DNA of 64,000 nucleotides from Sycobia sp. Sy_11 (GCA_018907035.1 JACCIC010000270.1:444001-508000), one strand, 5' to 3'; shown: positions 12,271 through 24,338, counted from the stretch's first letter. Notes: a model not told the origin generated them from the letters alone. Numbers and translations: made by a program.

Positions 12271-12289
12271 GTATTGTACACTATATAGT

Positions 12290-13718
12290 TATTTTGAATT
12301 TTTTTTCAATAGTCCACTGATAAGCTTTGACTGAAATTCCGCGCGAGAATCGTGGGTGGTGTAAGCCGACTTTCTCTTTTTGTGCTTATATCGCGGATTT
12401 CTTTGCTAAGTATATGCGCACTGGTAAATGTGATTTTGAATGGTACACGTTTTAAAAGTCATATAATATAAATTGAATTCAAAGAACATTCTGGGCCGTG
12501 CGATCGCACGAGATTTCGTGATGAAATATATATATTGAATATCGAGTATCTTAGTGAATAAATTTATAATATTAAATGGTGGAATCATTTTTTACTTTTT
12601 TCGGCAAAAGGTGCGCTACCGTATGGTTCATGTGTTTACAGAACAGCCATGAGGATTTTGAAACGGAGGTCACGTGATTATGTATGTGTAGCAGAAACGC
12701 AAAGGTAAGATAAGAACGACCAGAATGAAAAGGACTCCACGTTTCGAAAGGGGCCAAAAATTGTACACATGTAGAAGGAGTTAATTGAAAAATAGCGATG
12801 AATCCATAATACGATAGCCCATTCTAATTTTAAATTATTTCGGTCGATGCAGTCAGCTCCTTCTAAAGAAACGTTCATTTCTCATAAAAACGTTAATAAG
12901 TGGCTCCAACATTCAACAAATGGGATATTCAACTGTACGCAATTCATAAATTGCCCGAAACATGATAAGACTGATTGCCTTTAATGATTCATTCTTTAAA
13001 TAAGATCGTTTCTTGGATTGCTGTTTAAATAAATCATCTCGGCGATAAAATGGGTAACAATTTATATTCCGCTATCCAATAAAATTGCATAAAAATTTCT
13101 TTTGCAATGCTTCATTTTTTCGTATAAATATATGATCATCATAATATAGATCTTTTATAAATAAGCGATGTAAGACTATGTAAAGAAACTTTCATATTGG
13201 CTTTTCTGCTTTACGAGGAATATTTTGTAGATACTTTTATATTATCTAGTGTTTTCATCCATGCAATCAGTTACTTGTGACGATATTCTTGCTATTTACG
13301 GCATTTCTCAACGGCCGCGAATCCATAATAATAATCTTTAACATATTTTACGTAAGCATCGCTTCGTATCAATAACATCGTTATTTATGCAATTATCGTA
13401 TATTTGAGCGCGCATATTTTTTATGACCAATCCATACGAATAATAAATTCTATTGCACAAGTCTGTAATTTCGCGAGACTTTTTTTGTTCTCATATATTT
13501 TATGCAAAAATTAATTTACGAGATTGTTTTGACAATTGGTGCGCCGTAGGAAAGCCATAACTTTGTCGAACGACGACTGACCCCCGAAACAAAATGCGGT
13601 TTCTCTTTAATAGATTAAAACTAGCGAGACCGTAAAGCGTAAAAAATAAATCGAACCGCGTTCGAATCGACATGCGAGCGGCTGGCTCGCGTGACTTTCC
13701 AATTAAAAGAAATGCACA

Positions 13719-13720
<2 letters not shown>
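12290..13720. other. AT-rich, repeat-poor tract
   Basis: 1.4 kb of unique AT-rich DNA with no long simple repeat. It contains the candidate exon at 12642-12704; otherwise nothing is recognised. Confidence 0.65.
12642..12704 (+). other. Candidate 63-nt cassette exon
   Basis: An acceptor (TTTACAG, ending at 12641) and a good donor (AAAG then GTAAGA, GT at 12705-12706) enclose 63 nt. One frame is open: one leading base, 20 codons reading TAMRILKRRSRDYVCVAETQ, and a trailing AG, so both flanking introns would be phase 2. The other two + frames contain stops. I do not recognise the peptide. The pyrimidine tract is modest and pseudo-exons are common, so this is a weak call. Confidence 0.2.

Positions 13721-13721
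<1 letters not shown>

Positions 13722-13760
<39 letters not shown>
13722..13760. repeat. (TA)n microsatellite
   Basis: Pure TA array of about 39 bp, paired with another 95 bp further on. Confidence 0.97.
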
Positions 13761-13766
<6 letters not shown>

Positions 13767-13853
13767 GTACATACACAAATGGCAGTGGTTCACTGCGAAC
13801 CGCGACAGGAATAAAATAAAATGACCGACAAAACTTTTTCATTTGCAACCATA

Positions 13854-13854
<1 letters not shown>

Positions 13855-13913
<59 letters not shown>
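13855..13913. repeat. (TA)n microsatellite
   Basis: TA array of about 58 bp with one C near its start. Confidence 0.97.
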
Positions 13914-13916
<3 letters not shown>

Positions 13917-14224
13917 GTGGCGCTGGTGTATACATAACGCGTCGGCTGACACTAATAAACTCGCGCAAAAGTGCGCCCAACGACAGCCCCGATGAAATCG
14001 GATGATCTCATTGAAAGGATTCTCGACAGTTTACTCATGTCTCCGGTGCGCGTTCGCTCGTTCGAGCCGGCTGTTTTCATTTTCGACGGATTCTTCTTTT
14101 ATTTTTTCTTCCTTCTTTCTCGACTCCTTTGCTTTTTATTCTTACGCGCGCGCGCACGAATGCGGAGCCGGCAATGCGGGGACGTTATTTAAATACGAAC
14201 GAATCGCCCAAACATTGTCTTAAT

Positions 14225-15470
14225 TCGAACGGAGCTGCTCTCTCGGACGAATTCTTCTCGCTTTGGTATCTTTGAAGTCTTCCGTACGTATACAAGCAGA
14301 AAAGTATCAAAGTACGAAGTCGTAAATAAAACAATTCTGGACGTCTTTAGAAGTCTTTCTGGTATACAAATCGATTTGGATTCATTTTATTCGATATTTC
14401 GTTGTAACGTTTTTCTTAAATGTAACGTGTTAAAAAAAAAAACTGATAAAAATTAGTTCAAGAATTCAATATTACATAAATTCAAAATCAATAAATTCGG
14501 TCAAATTAGATAAAATAGCGTCAGCGCAAATAAATAACGGGCTTTATCGAAGCTTTTGCAATATAAAAGCCAGCCTGTATACGAGGAAACATATTGAAAA
14601 TAAAATGTCCAGTACAGAGATTATATCGCGGTAATCCGACATTCTATTCTATACCGCGTGTCTGGGGAATAAAAAAGAAATATACATCATATCCAATACC
14701 CTATAATTCCGCAAATCCAGAGAGGAAGTGGTTTTTATTTAATTTTTTTTTGTATTCATATAAAAAAATTTCAAGCCAAAACGCCACAAAGGCTCGACGA
14801 AAATCCCTTTAATACAATTGACTATAAAACGCAGAGATCAATTTTTCAATAGAATAATTCAACAACCCTCTGTATATCTGTCTCTCCCTCTCTTTCGTCC
14901 TCAATATGTCAACAATTGAAGTTAATTCCAAATATTTCATCATTGATGAAAACAATATCGACGATTAAATATTTTACTTCTGCGAATGAAAAGATTATTA
15001 TATATGGTCTCTGGCTGCGAAGCGATCGACAAAAGTACTTTTTTTAAATAGTTTGGCATAATGCTCTTGCATTATCCTGTCGGAACGGAATTGCGAATTT
15101 TATGATTTCCGCTCACAAAAGAAAAAAGGAAGAAAAAGAAAAATCACCAGCGTTTTATCGGCGATTCTTCGATTTTCACAAATCGACGCCTCTCGCGCCG
15201 ATGGTTTCCTGCCAACCTCGTCAGTTCCCTGTAAATCACCTGCTTTGTCATTTCCGGCCGCGTATATCGACGAATTTTGTTTTTTGTGTTTTTTTTTTTT
15301 TTTTGTTTTTTAACGAATCTTCCCGATATCAATAACCGCCGAACTCATCGAGTTACGATTGTGGCGTCATCTGCGCGGCACGGCTGAAAGATCGATTGTA
15401 CATTATGATTTTTCCCATTCCTCCGAAGAAAAAAGTCCACCAATGATGATAAATTAGCCGAGCGCCTCGA
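14225..15470. other. Moderately AT-rich unique sequence
   Basis: No gene recognised. It contains a poly-T stretch at about 15291-15304 and no dinucleotide array. Confidence 0.65.
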
Positions 15471-15476
15471 TCACGT

Positions 15477-15770
15477 TATATATATATATATATATATACC
15501 GGAGTAGCCGGCCGTGCAGCGCGGAGCGAATCTCCGGTGCTGGATCATGTGCGCGCCGACGCCCGTTGCGCGGGGAGGGAGCTATTTCGGTCTCGCGGCC
15601 AGACCACACGCACTTGACCCAACTTTCGAGCTCGCGCCAGACTGGGGCGCCCGCCGCCGCCGCCGCGTCGCAACCGCGCCCGCTTAAAAACGCGAGCGGC
15701 CCCGGCTCGCTGGCCGGTGTTAACGCGTGTCCGTCGAGTGTTCGGACTAATCCAAGTTTATTATAAGATC
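15477..15770. promoter_or_regulatory. Small CpG island next to a TA run
   Basis: A (TA)n run (15477-15498) is followed by about 270 bp that is strongly GC- and CpG-rich, with a CCG-repeat core near 15650-15667. It changes abruptly to AT-rich DNA after 15770. In CpG-methylating insects, unmethylated CpG-rich segments often mark promoters or enhancers. No start site, donor or start codon can be fixed here. Confidence 0.25.
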
Positions 15771-16687
15771 GTCTATACGGACCTTGGTTGAATGAAACCG
15801 ATTGATAAATTCTTGATTCGAAATTACGAATCTGACCGAAGGCTTCTCTTGGTCTGCCCGATTAATTTGCGATATTCGCCGTAGGCTTGAATAATTATGA
15901 TTCGAAAAACCATTGATCCATTAGGTAATAACGATTAGACCATTAATTTTTCATAACTACCAGAATAATTAATATTCGAGTTTACAAAGATTATGAGAAT
16001 GGAGCAGTCGGATTCAGAGCTTAAGGAAGCTTGCAAGTTTTCTGCTCATATAAGTACGTTTAATATAATTTAGATTACCAAAGAAGATGTAGCTTATATG
16101 TAAGATTATTTCGTCTTCATTGCCTAAACAAATTGCATCAATTGTAATATCGTAAGGTCTAAGGATTTGGATTATAATGATTCGTTCTAATAGGATTGAG
16201 CATGTCAGAATCACTTATCATGCCATGAGTACCAAACTATAGAAACGAATACAATTTTTATCCAAACAGTTGGAATAGGTTCTTCTTTTTGTTTAATCAT
16301 TTCAACCTTCTGATGTTCAATGATGCTTGCCTCCGTGGCGCAAATTCAATCGAGAACACGGTATATCGGGAGACAACGTTATGGCGTTGTTTTAAAGTAT
16401 ACGTTGAGATTGTGCATAGGTCCGTCAATCGGGAATAATAGCTCTTTACCAATTTCATTCGGTATCTTTAATCATCAATTGTACGACAGTACAATATAAA
16501 TCCTCAACTATTTTCAATTTTCAGAGACGTTTGTAAATTATGTCCACGAATTAGAGACCCGAGGTCGTATACAATATTTCTACACGAACGCTTTTCAATA
16601 TATTGTAATTTACCAAGAGCAGCCAAAACATATTTAAACTTTATTAACATTTTGCATTGAACTCGGTACGTAAAATGCAGTACTTTG

Positions 16688-16688
<1 letters not shown>
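15771..16688. other. AT-rich, repeat-poor tract
   Basis: Unique AT-rich DNA. A 66-codon frame on the - strand at 16014-16214 shows no domain. Nothing recognised. Confidence 0.65.
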
Positions 16689-16739
<51 letters not shown>

Positions 16740-16749
16740 ATTATTATTT
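16689..16749. repeat. (TTA)n microsatellite
   Basis: About 20 TTA/ATT units with one AATA interruption, the only long trinucleotide AT array in the window. It makes poly-Leu or poly-Asn in conceptual translation. Confidence 0.97.
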
Positions 16750-16923
16750 CTTTTTCCCAAATGCACCGACGACACAGGAAGCGTCGTACAATTACAACAA
16801 TTGTTTTTCTGCCCTCTTAATTCCTCATCATCTCCCTCTTTTGTGCGAGTACATTTAAGATTGTTCGAGACCGCGTATCGGATTGAATGACCAACCACTT
16901 CCTCTGATTAATTCTTCTCCTCG

Positions 16924-16945
16924 CCCGCCGCCCCGCCCCGCCCCG
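16924..16945 (-). other. G-quadruplex motif on the - strand
   Basis: The + strand has C3, C4, C4 and C4 runs separated mainly by single G bases, so the - strand carries four close G runs. The same bases make overlapping GC boxes. Confidence 0.6.
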
Positions 16946-17312
16946 CCGGCCGTCGCCATTCCGCGCAGCGAGCTCTCCGGCCCAGCGATTAATAATGCAG
17001 CCCGGGAGAGGACGACGTTTGTTAATTGGACGGAACTTTTAACGCGTCGCGCTTGTATATTCGTACTACGTACAGAGCGGTTGCCGTGGTATTCGGCGAT
17101 GTTTCAATGCAATGACATCGGCGAATTTTCGTATTTCGTATCGGGAGAAAATTTCGGCCAATTCGAAGGCTCCCTCCACTAAACTGCGTACACGAAACGG
17201 GCTCCCGCGAAATCACCGAAAATTCCACGAGCAAAGCGAAAACTCGCGTAAGCGCCAACGGGCCAACCCTTTGGCACCCCCTCCGAGAATTGGATTATTA
17301 CAGTTTCGCTTT

Positions 17313-17341
17313 GGGGGAGCGGGGCCGGGGCTGGGGGGGGG
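17313..17341 (+). other. G-quadruplex motif
   Basis: Runs of G5, G4, G4 and G9 are separated by loops of 3, 2 and 2 bases, a strong intramolecular quadruplex pattern. Confidence 0.8.
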
Positions 17342-17434
17342 CTGTTTCGTTTTCACGCTCCACCCGGTACGAGTGAATAAGTTTCTCGATTAACGCACAG
17401 AGTGGTGCGAAGCGGAACCACATACCGGCGAGAG

Positions 17435-17461
17435 TGAGAGAGAGAGAGAGAGAGGGGGGGG
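17435..17461. repeat. (GA)n-G8 tract
   Basis: A short GA run ending in a G run, within the CpG island. Confidence 0.9.
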
Positions 17462-17952
17462 TGACAGAGTGGGAAGTCCCTCCTCCAGCTTGGCGACCGC
17501 ACGTATATCGCCGCCGTTGCCCTCTCGGTCGGCTGCTGCCGACGCCGACGCCGGGCCGTCGCTGCTGCTTGGTGATTCCGGAACGGTCTCGCGCCGCGCT
17601 CGCGGCGGGCTGCGCATCCTCCCTTCCTCCCCCCCGCCCCTCGTCCCTATTCTTTCCGCTTTCTTCCTCCCCCAATAGTCCGGGCGCGGCGACGGTCGCT
17701 CTCCTCTCGCTCTGTACACGCAATCATATCCGCAGCGCGCGCCCGCGCGCGGTTATTAGCTCTGCGCCGCTTCAACCGGAGCCGGCCGCCCATCTCCCAG
17801 CCTCGTCCCTCCCCGTGATTAATACCGGTGAGTTCTCTTCGGGAAAATTGGCTACCCGAACTCCATTCTACTGCGCTCCCTCCCCCCCCCCCCGACCGAG
17901 AACGATCCCGACTTTCTACTTTTCTTCCTTATTTTCTCGTTTTCCGTTCTCT

Positions 17953-17954
<2 letters not shown>

Positions 17955-18007
<53 letters not shown>
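17955..18007. repeat. (TA)n microsatellite
   Basis: Pure TA array of about 53 bp with a short CA tail, just downstream of the candidate donor at 17828. Confidence 0.97.
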
Positions 18008-18015
<8 letters not shown>

Positions 18016-18799
18016 TTAGAACTTCTTCTTGCCTCTCGTCTGTTTGTCAATTTTCTTTTTTCCCCCTCCGTTCTTCCACTCCCGCGAGCCGCGGAGGAAG
18101 TTTCGTTCCTCGCAAAATGAATCTCTTATTTGAGTATATGCAAACTTTTCCTCGTATTATTACGCGGGGTCGACGTTAAATTTCCGCTATCATACAACAG
18201 TTTAAAAAGTCCAAATAAAAGAAGAAAAGAATGGTTTCTCTATTAAAAAAAAAAAAAAAACAAAAAACAAAAAACAAAAATAAAGCAACAAGAAACTAAG
18301 AAATTCGTCGTCATTCGAAAAAGAAGAAACTCTACGTACAGCTCGTGGTAAAGGAGGAAAGGGGCTACGTTAGAAATTCTCCAGTGCACCTTACGGTCGT
18401 CCTCCTCCTCCTCCTCGTCCTCCTCCGCTTCGTCCTCTTCCTCGTCGCAGCGCGCTGCACATATCATCATATATACACGGGGGAAATGCGCGTCACGTGC
18501 CTGCCGCCGCAGAGAGAAGCGAGGCGACGTGCGTAAGTCGGTTGATGAAACTTCTGGGAGGTTCGCCGACGTCGCCGTCGAGCTCCATACCGTCTCCTAT
18601 AACGCGCATGACGCGTGTGCTGCAGAGTAAAACTTATATATATATATATAGGAAAGCCCAGGATAAGTTCGCACGAGCATCCGGTCAACGACGGGTGCGG
18701 TAGCTGCCGTATCACATTTACCGCGAAATAGATGGTAATTACATGGCGCGCCGAACGGGTAAAGTATAATCTAAAGTTGGATTTTAAACCGTATTTTAC

Positions 18800-20800
18800 G
18801 TAATAAAAGATGATCATTCATTGGGCCACCGGTGACATATATATACATTACAGTGATAAAAAGATAAAGAAAAAGTGACTGTATATATGTAATCCCGTGC
18901 ATGTTTGCAATATTTGCAGAACGTAAAACTAACGCCTAATACCTGTTGGAAATTCTAGCGATTCAGTAAATATCTCTTTCCATTTTAAGATTAATAAGTT
19001 CGAGTTCCTTCTCCCCAAATATTGCACGTATAATCGAATTTGTATCACTTTTTATACCATCGGCAAGGCTGGATCACATTAATAGAGTTTGCTAAATATT
19101 CTTAGAATTTAACGGAAAACGGGAACTCAAGGCAGTCAATCGTGCTCAGAGATTCATTCAAAGTCGCTAGCGGAATTTGCATTAATTCAAATAAATAAAA
19201 TTAAATTAACTGTATCTACGGTGCGTTCATTTCATCTTAATAGAATTAGCCTAATGCACTCGTGACAAACAGTACGAGTGTACGTGCGCGAGTGTACCAC
19301 CATTTCTAATTTAAAGTAAAATGGATCGTCGGAGTTGCAGACATATATAGTTCGTGCAGACATCTTGAACATTAGAAAATAACCCCTCCCCCCAACGACA
19401 TTCCACTAATTTCGCCATTGCAAATAGATCATGCTTCACGTGAAAAAAGCTAATCAGATATCCGAGAAAAACAAGTATATCTGTAAGTAAATTATATGCA
19501 TTACCCTATGGCCGTCATCATCAAGCTAACATGTTTTTGAAGATTGTATTTGTTCAGTGATCTAACCCCGAAGGATACCAAGAGAATGTGTCTAATCCTA
19601 ATAATTTCGACGCGACGTCATTGCGATAAAAATCCACATCGATGATCCAAATAGTTGTTGTAACGAACACCACTTGTTCGGACGTATGAACGTAGACTGG
19701 TTCAAGATGGTTGAAATTTTTTATTATTTCAACAATAGACTTTTTCACCAATTGAAATATCGTATTAAAATATGATTTATTGAATGAAGTTTCCCTAAAT
19801 TATACCGATTATTCATGATATCGTCTCTTTTTTGTATTATCTTCAGTAATTTTGCAGTAAACTATCTGCATAACTTAAATATTTTCTGTACGCTCAGATA
19901 ACCTCATCTATTAGATATCAGTCAAAAGGCTTCCTATACATTTGCAAGAGAAGAAGCATCGACCAGAAACATTTTCGCACGGTTGAGCGCGAAAATTTTT
20001 TCCTTTTACTATATATTTTACGTTATCACAGCATCCGCTTAAATATGAAATGGGGTACAAAATAATAGATAATTAATATCATATACGTAGAAGCAGAAGT
20101 ATCGCATATTTTCAGATATGTATTATGATTAACAGTGTTCATAAATATCAGCAAATTCCATTTTCTAATTAAAATGTAGAAGTCGGCTATATTAAAAACA
20201 TGACTGTTGTTAACTACTTTTACAGCTCGTGATATTCAATTTGCGAACGCAATGCATATCTATAGATTTTGAAGGTACTTTGTCTTCGAAATAATTTGCC
20301 TAATTCTCTTGACCAGATTCACAATATTTCATATACCTTAGAAGACTACTTGTCTGCACTACTACTTGTTGCCTTTTTGTCTTTTGATTCAATGGTCATG
20401 AATTATCATTGGATGAGATCTTTTTTAAAAAATATCTCCCCTAGAGAATGTAATTAGAGAATATTTTTTATAGATTAAAAACGATGTATTATGATGTGAG
20501 CTACACCTTATATCCGAATAAAGTTTCAAGATAATTTTAAAAATTAATTTTTTTTTATCGGTGATTAATACTTTTCTTCATAAAAAAACAGCGTTGTGCA
20601 ATTTTTCACATTGATATTCGTAAGTATCGTCTCGAGACACGTACAATATCCTTTATTTTATTTCCATTTCTCATCAATCGATCCAACGCTCCGCAACATA
20701 CGCAATCGTGTAAGCTACGAACATCAAACGAACGAGAAAGCAAAAGGAAGAAACATGTCGAATTCAACAATGCGTTGTTCCCCCTGAACACTGATGGATG
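18800..20800. other. AT-rich, repeat-poor tract
   Basis: 2 kb of unique AT-rich sequence without any long microsatellite. Frames at 19554-19751 (-) and 20269-20457 (+) are unremarkable. No gene recognised. Confidence 0.65.
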
Positions 20801-20830
20801 CAACTGCACATATCTATATATATATAGTAC

Positions 20831-20860
20831 AAAGCTGACCGAAGCTGGCCGAAGCTGACC
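20831..20860. repeat. Tandem 10-bp repeat, three copies
   Basis: Three exact-length copies of RAAGCTGRCC. The copies differ only by A/G changes at the first base and at position 8. Confidence 0.9.
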
Positions 20861-21132
20861 CAAAAAGGAAAAAGCTACGGTAGGGCCGTACGTGTAATAA
20901 AAAACCCCAGCTCCGATTCTCAAACGCGTGTATGATAAAGGTACCGCGGAGGCGCTTTTCGCCCCCTTTCTCTCCCCTTTTTGAATGAAACGAAAGAGGC
21001 CAACGCGCTGCAGAGAAATAAAAACTCCGGCCGTATCGGCCTGCCTCGGGGCGTGCATTGCGTTGCTGCTCGGTCGAGTCGCACTTTTTTCCCCGCACCC
21101 GCGCTGCAGTTGCTTTTTTCTTCTTTTCTTTG

Positions 21133-21159
21133 TTTTTTTTTTTTTTTTTTTTTTTTTTT
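21133..21159. repeat. Poly-T tract
   Basis: 27 consecutive T after a TTC/TTT-rich lead-in. No target-site duplication or retroposon body recognised. Confidence 0.95.
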
Positions 21160-21413
21160 ATTTGTTAGCCAAGCGAGCTTGCCATTTATACGCGGGATTC
21201 GGAGCATCAGCGCGGTATAGCCGAGCGGCTCGGTGTCTGGTGACATCGCGGCGCGTGTATATAAGCCACGAATAGTCGCTTTATACCACTTTATACTATA
21301 TATATATATATAGAAGCCGAACGCGATTTTGCAGGGAGTAGAGGCGAAGCATGCAAACAATATTGTTTTACAAGTATATATGTATATACAGATGCGAGAA
21401 TGCAAGTTAAAGA

Positions 21414-21418
<5 letters not shown>

Positions 21419-21454
<36 letters not shown>
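21419..21454. repeat. (GA)n microsatellite
   Basis: About 18 GA units. Confidence 0.97.
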
Positions 21455-21456
<2 letters not shown>

Positions 21457-21459
21457 AGA

Positions 21460-22740
21460 GGGGGGTTAATGGGGTTGAACTGCCATAAAACGGCGGGGAA
21501 AGATAAAATGCGAAAGGAAATGGAAAGTGCTTTTGATAAAAAAAATGTATGTCTGGCTTGGAAACGGTATCCTCTTTAAATAACAACATTATCTTTCGCT
21601 TAATCTGTTTTCATTTAACTTAGAAAATTTAATAATTCTAGTCGGTTTGAGTATTCATGATGCTTTTTCCAACGATTATATTTTATTCTTCTTGACCAGC
21701 AATATTTTATTTAAAAAAATCTTTTTTCTTCTTGCTTTATGGCCTAAAATTGAGTTATTTTAAAAGGTAAACTCTTGACTATTGGCACATTATTCGTACT
21801 TAATTATTAGAGAATTTGGTCCTTTTAGTGGAATTTTTTTTATCTCTGTCGATATATTTTCTTTCGCTTATAATTTTATTTTTAACCAAAAAAGTCATTG
21901 ATACCTTGAACATATGCTGAATATATTTTTTCTAAATGATATTTTCTTAAACCAGCGATAGACACTGGGTATACGGCATTACTATGAAAATCTATTCATT
22001 TAAAAAATATAGTGCTATAATCTGTGGATCGAAATTCATTATAAATTGTAGATCCATGAAAGTCGCAATGATACACTGATCCGAAATAAAAATGGTAATC
22101 TAAAATATTGAGAGATCTTTGAAATACGCCCAGCCGCTAAAGCTAAAGCTAGGTACTGTCGAGCATTGTGTATTCGAAACATATGTATTCAAATCATAGT
22201 GAACGACTGATTGTCTTGAGCTTTTTCTGTAGTGAAGTAATGTATCTGCTAAAGCATTGCATATCGTCATCGTTGCATAGGTGAGGCTCTACGGTACACT
22301 TTCAAAGCATCGAGTATTGATTAGATATTGCAATGTCGTTTGTTCATAAGTCCCAACGATAGAAAGCCTTTTTCCGCCTAGTGAATTGAGTTTAATCTAC
22401 GTTCACAAAATGTGTAAAGTCACGAACTTAAAAGATAGTCTTTTCTTTAACTGTAGAGTGATTGTCGTTTTTTTTTAATATATATTTAAAAAATTCTATA
22501 TTTTTTTAAATATTCTATATTTAGAGAAAGATAAATATTCTATACTTTTCTTTGAATGATTATCTTCTTTCGACAAATCGATGATGTTATGCTAATTTTG
22601 AAATGGAGTTAGGAAATTCTTTTGGTTAAGTATATCATCATCATCAATCTAGAAGCGGTATGTTGATATAATTTGCGTTGCTTTATGTTGGACCAGCTGT
22701 GAGGATAGTTAGAGATTCGCTGAGAGGACAGTGAAAGAGA
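21460..22740. other. AT-rich, repeat-poor tract
   Basis: Unique AT-rich DNA with a small TTCTATATT-type repetition near 22490-22545. It contains the weak candidate exon at 22233-22280. Confidence 0.65.
22233..22280 (+). other. Candidate 48-nt micro-exon
   Basis: A good acceptor (CTTTTTCTGTAG, ending 22232) and a donor (ATAG then GTGAGG, GT at 22281) enclose 48 nt. One frame is open (EVMYLLKHCISSSLH), with one leading base and a trailing AG; the other two frames have stops. The peptide is not recognised and the segment is short, so it is probably a pseudo-exon. Confidence 0.12.
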
Positions 22741-22741
22741 G

Positions 22742-22745
<4 letters not shown>

Positions 22746-22801
<56 letters not shown>
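22746..22801. repeat. (GA)n microsatellite
   Basis: About 28 pure GA units. Confidence 0.97.
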
Positions 22802-22805
<4 letters not shown>

Positions 22806-23039
22806 TGAAGAAACTCGGGGCTATTAATTAGGCTGTCTCTCATAAATTTGTTCCAAAGCTGCAGGAACTCGGCGCTTGATTTTCTGTTTTATAGCTGCAG
22901 TAGTGTGAAGAAGGGAAAGCCATTCGTTGACCGAGCACGCTTGATCGCAGGCACGTAGTATATATATATATATATATCGCACCTATCCGCCATCGAGAGT
23001 TTTCATTTCGATCGGTGGGTCGTTGCCGCGTGCGTAAGC

Positions 23040-23640
23040 AATTTTGGCGACGATGAGAGTGATTCATGAGTTTACAGACCTTTTTTTTGTTCTTCAAAGG
23101 AGCAGTATAGAAATTTTTATTTACCATAAGTGGGAGAAGCAAACGTGCGAATCGTTCTTGTACTTATCATATGCATTTGAAAGCGGTATGTGGATTATAG
23201 TCATGTATACATATTACATACATATATTGACGTTAAATATAGCATGAGGAAGGAAAACAAGATTTTTTGTTTAATAGAGTAGGATTTTCTTACGAATTAT
23301 ATAAAAATGTATCGCTGCATTATTTAATAGCAGCGAAGCTTAAGGACGATTGGACGGATTTGATAATTTTTTGTTTTAATTTATTCACTAAAGTCAAAAA
23401 TTGAAAAAAAATTTCACGACCAATTAAAAACAAAATTGTTCTTATCTAAAAGACGAGACGAAGTCAATGCAGCGGGGGCTAATAATTTTATAAAAATAAA
23501 ATTAATATCTACAACATTTTTTAATATCTTTTTATTAAAATAAAGCCTTGCACTTTATCATTCTGAACAAAATAGTATAGCAAAGCTGCAGCTTCCCTAC
23601 CAGCGCAAGGCTTGATACGATTTACCTAATCTACATGTTT
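23040..23640. other. AT-rich unique sequence
   Basis: No gene recognised and no long simple repeat. Confidence 0.65.
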
Positions 23641-23775
23641 CTTATTGCATTCACCGAGACCCCCTTCGTCTGAAAATCGCAATTTCCGTGAAATCCGCCT
23701 CCGCCTTGTTCACCCCGACATGATATTCTTATACGGGCCGTGAGTGCTACGGCAGAAAAGACAGACAGTGAGAAT

Positions 23776-23777
<2 letters not shown>

Positions 23778-23829
<52 letters not shown>
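23778..23829. repeat. (GA)n microsatellite
   Basis: About 26 pure GA units. Confidence 0.97.
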
Positions 23830-23832
<3 letters not shown>

Positions 23833-24312
23833 GCCAACCATATAAACTTAAGCCAAGCAAGCACTGCGAATTCATTCGGCACGCGCGCAGGCAAGGGAGG
23901 GCGTAGCCGGAGTGCACGCGGGTTTATATAATATACGCGGATTTTAAACCAACGGCGGCGCGTTTCTCAATTGCTCCGCGAGCAAAATATATATATAAAC
24001 GCTTCTCGTATAAACTTTTCCATGTGTAAAGTCGCCTTTGGGAGGTATATATTTATGTAAATATATAGGCACACACATACATTTTCACACGCGCACACGC
24101 ATGTACCCGCATGTACCTGTAAAAGTAAAGGGCTGCGGAGGTGGTTGCCTTCCGAATACCAACGGCTCTATATATACCGGAGAAAATTCTTCGGCGACGC
24201 CTGGGCGTATATGTGTATGTATGCATATACACCCCCTCCTCTCACAGCCCTTTTCATGTCTTCGCGACTCGCGAGAGTTATATATTGTATATGTGAGCGC
24301 GATATAAGAAAA

Positions 24313-24338
24313 GAAAAAGAAAGAAAGAAAGAAAGAAA
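24313..24338. repeat. (GAAA)n tract
   Basis: Five to six GAAA units, one of the few tetranucleotide repeats here. Confidence 0.9.

Larger units (their letters stand above)
16915..17827 (+). promoter_or_regulatory. CpG island with possible 5' exon ending at a donor
   Basis: About 900 bp is GC- and CpG-rich. It has clustered GC boxes (CCCCGCCCC, 16931-16944), a G-quadruplex motif (17313-17341) and ends in ACCG followed by GTGAGTTC at 17828, a near-consensus donor. The CT-rich sequence before the donor (17640-17815) has the look of a 5' untranslated exon. No TATA box or initiator stands out, so the start site is unknown. Alternatively it is an intronic CpG-rich enhancer and the donor is accidental. 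Confidence 0.3.

Noticed and set aside
17434..18120. 228-codon open frame on the + strand
   Set aside because: It crosses CpG-island sequence, the candidate donor and a TA array, and is Pro/Ser/Arg-rich by base composition. No start context or domain.
21211..21285. tRNA-like A box (TAGCCGAGCGG)
   Set aside because: It resembles the A box of tRNA-Leu or Ser, but no B box follows at the right distance and no acceptor stem pairs.
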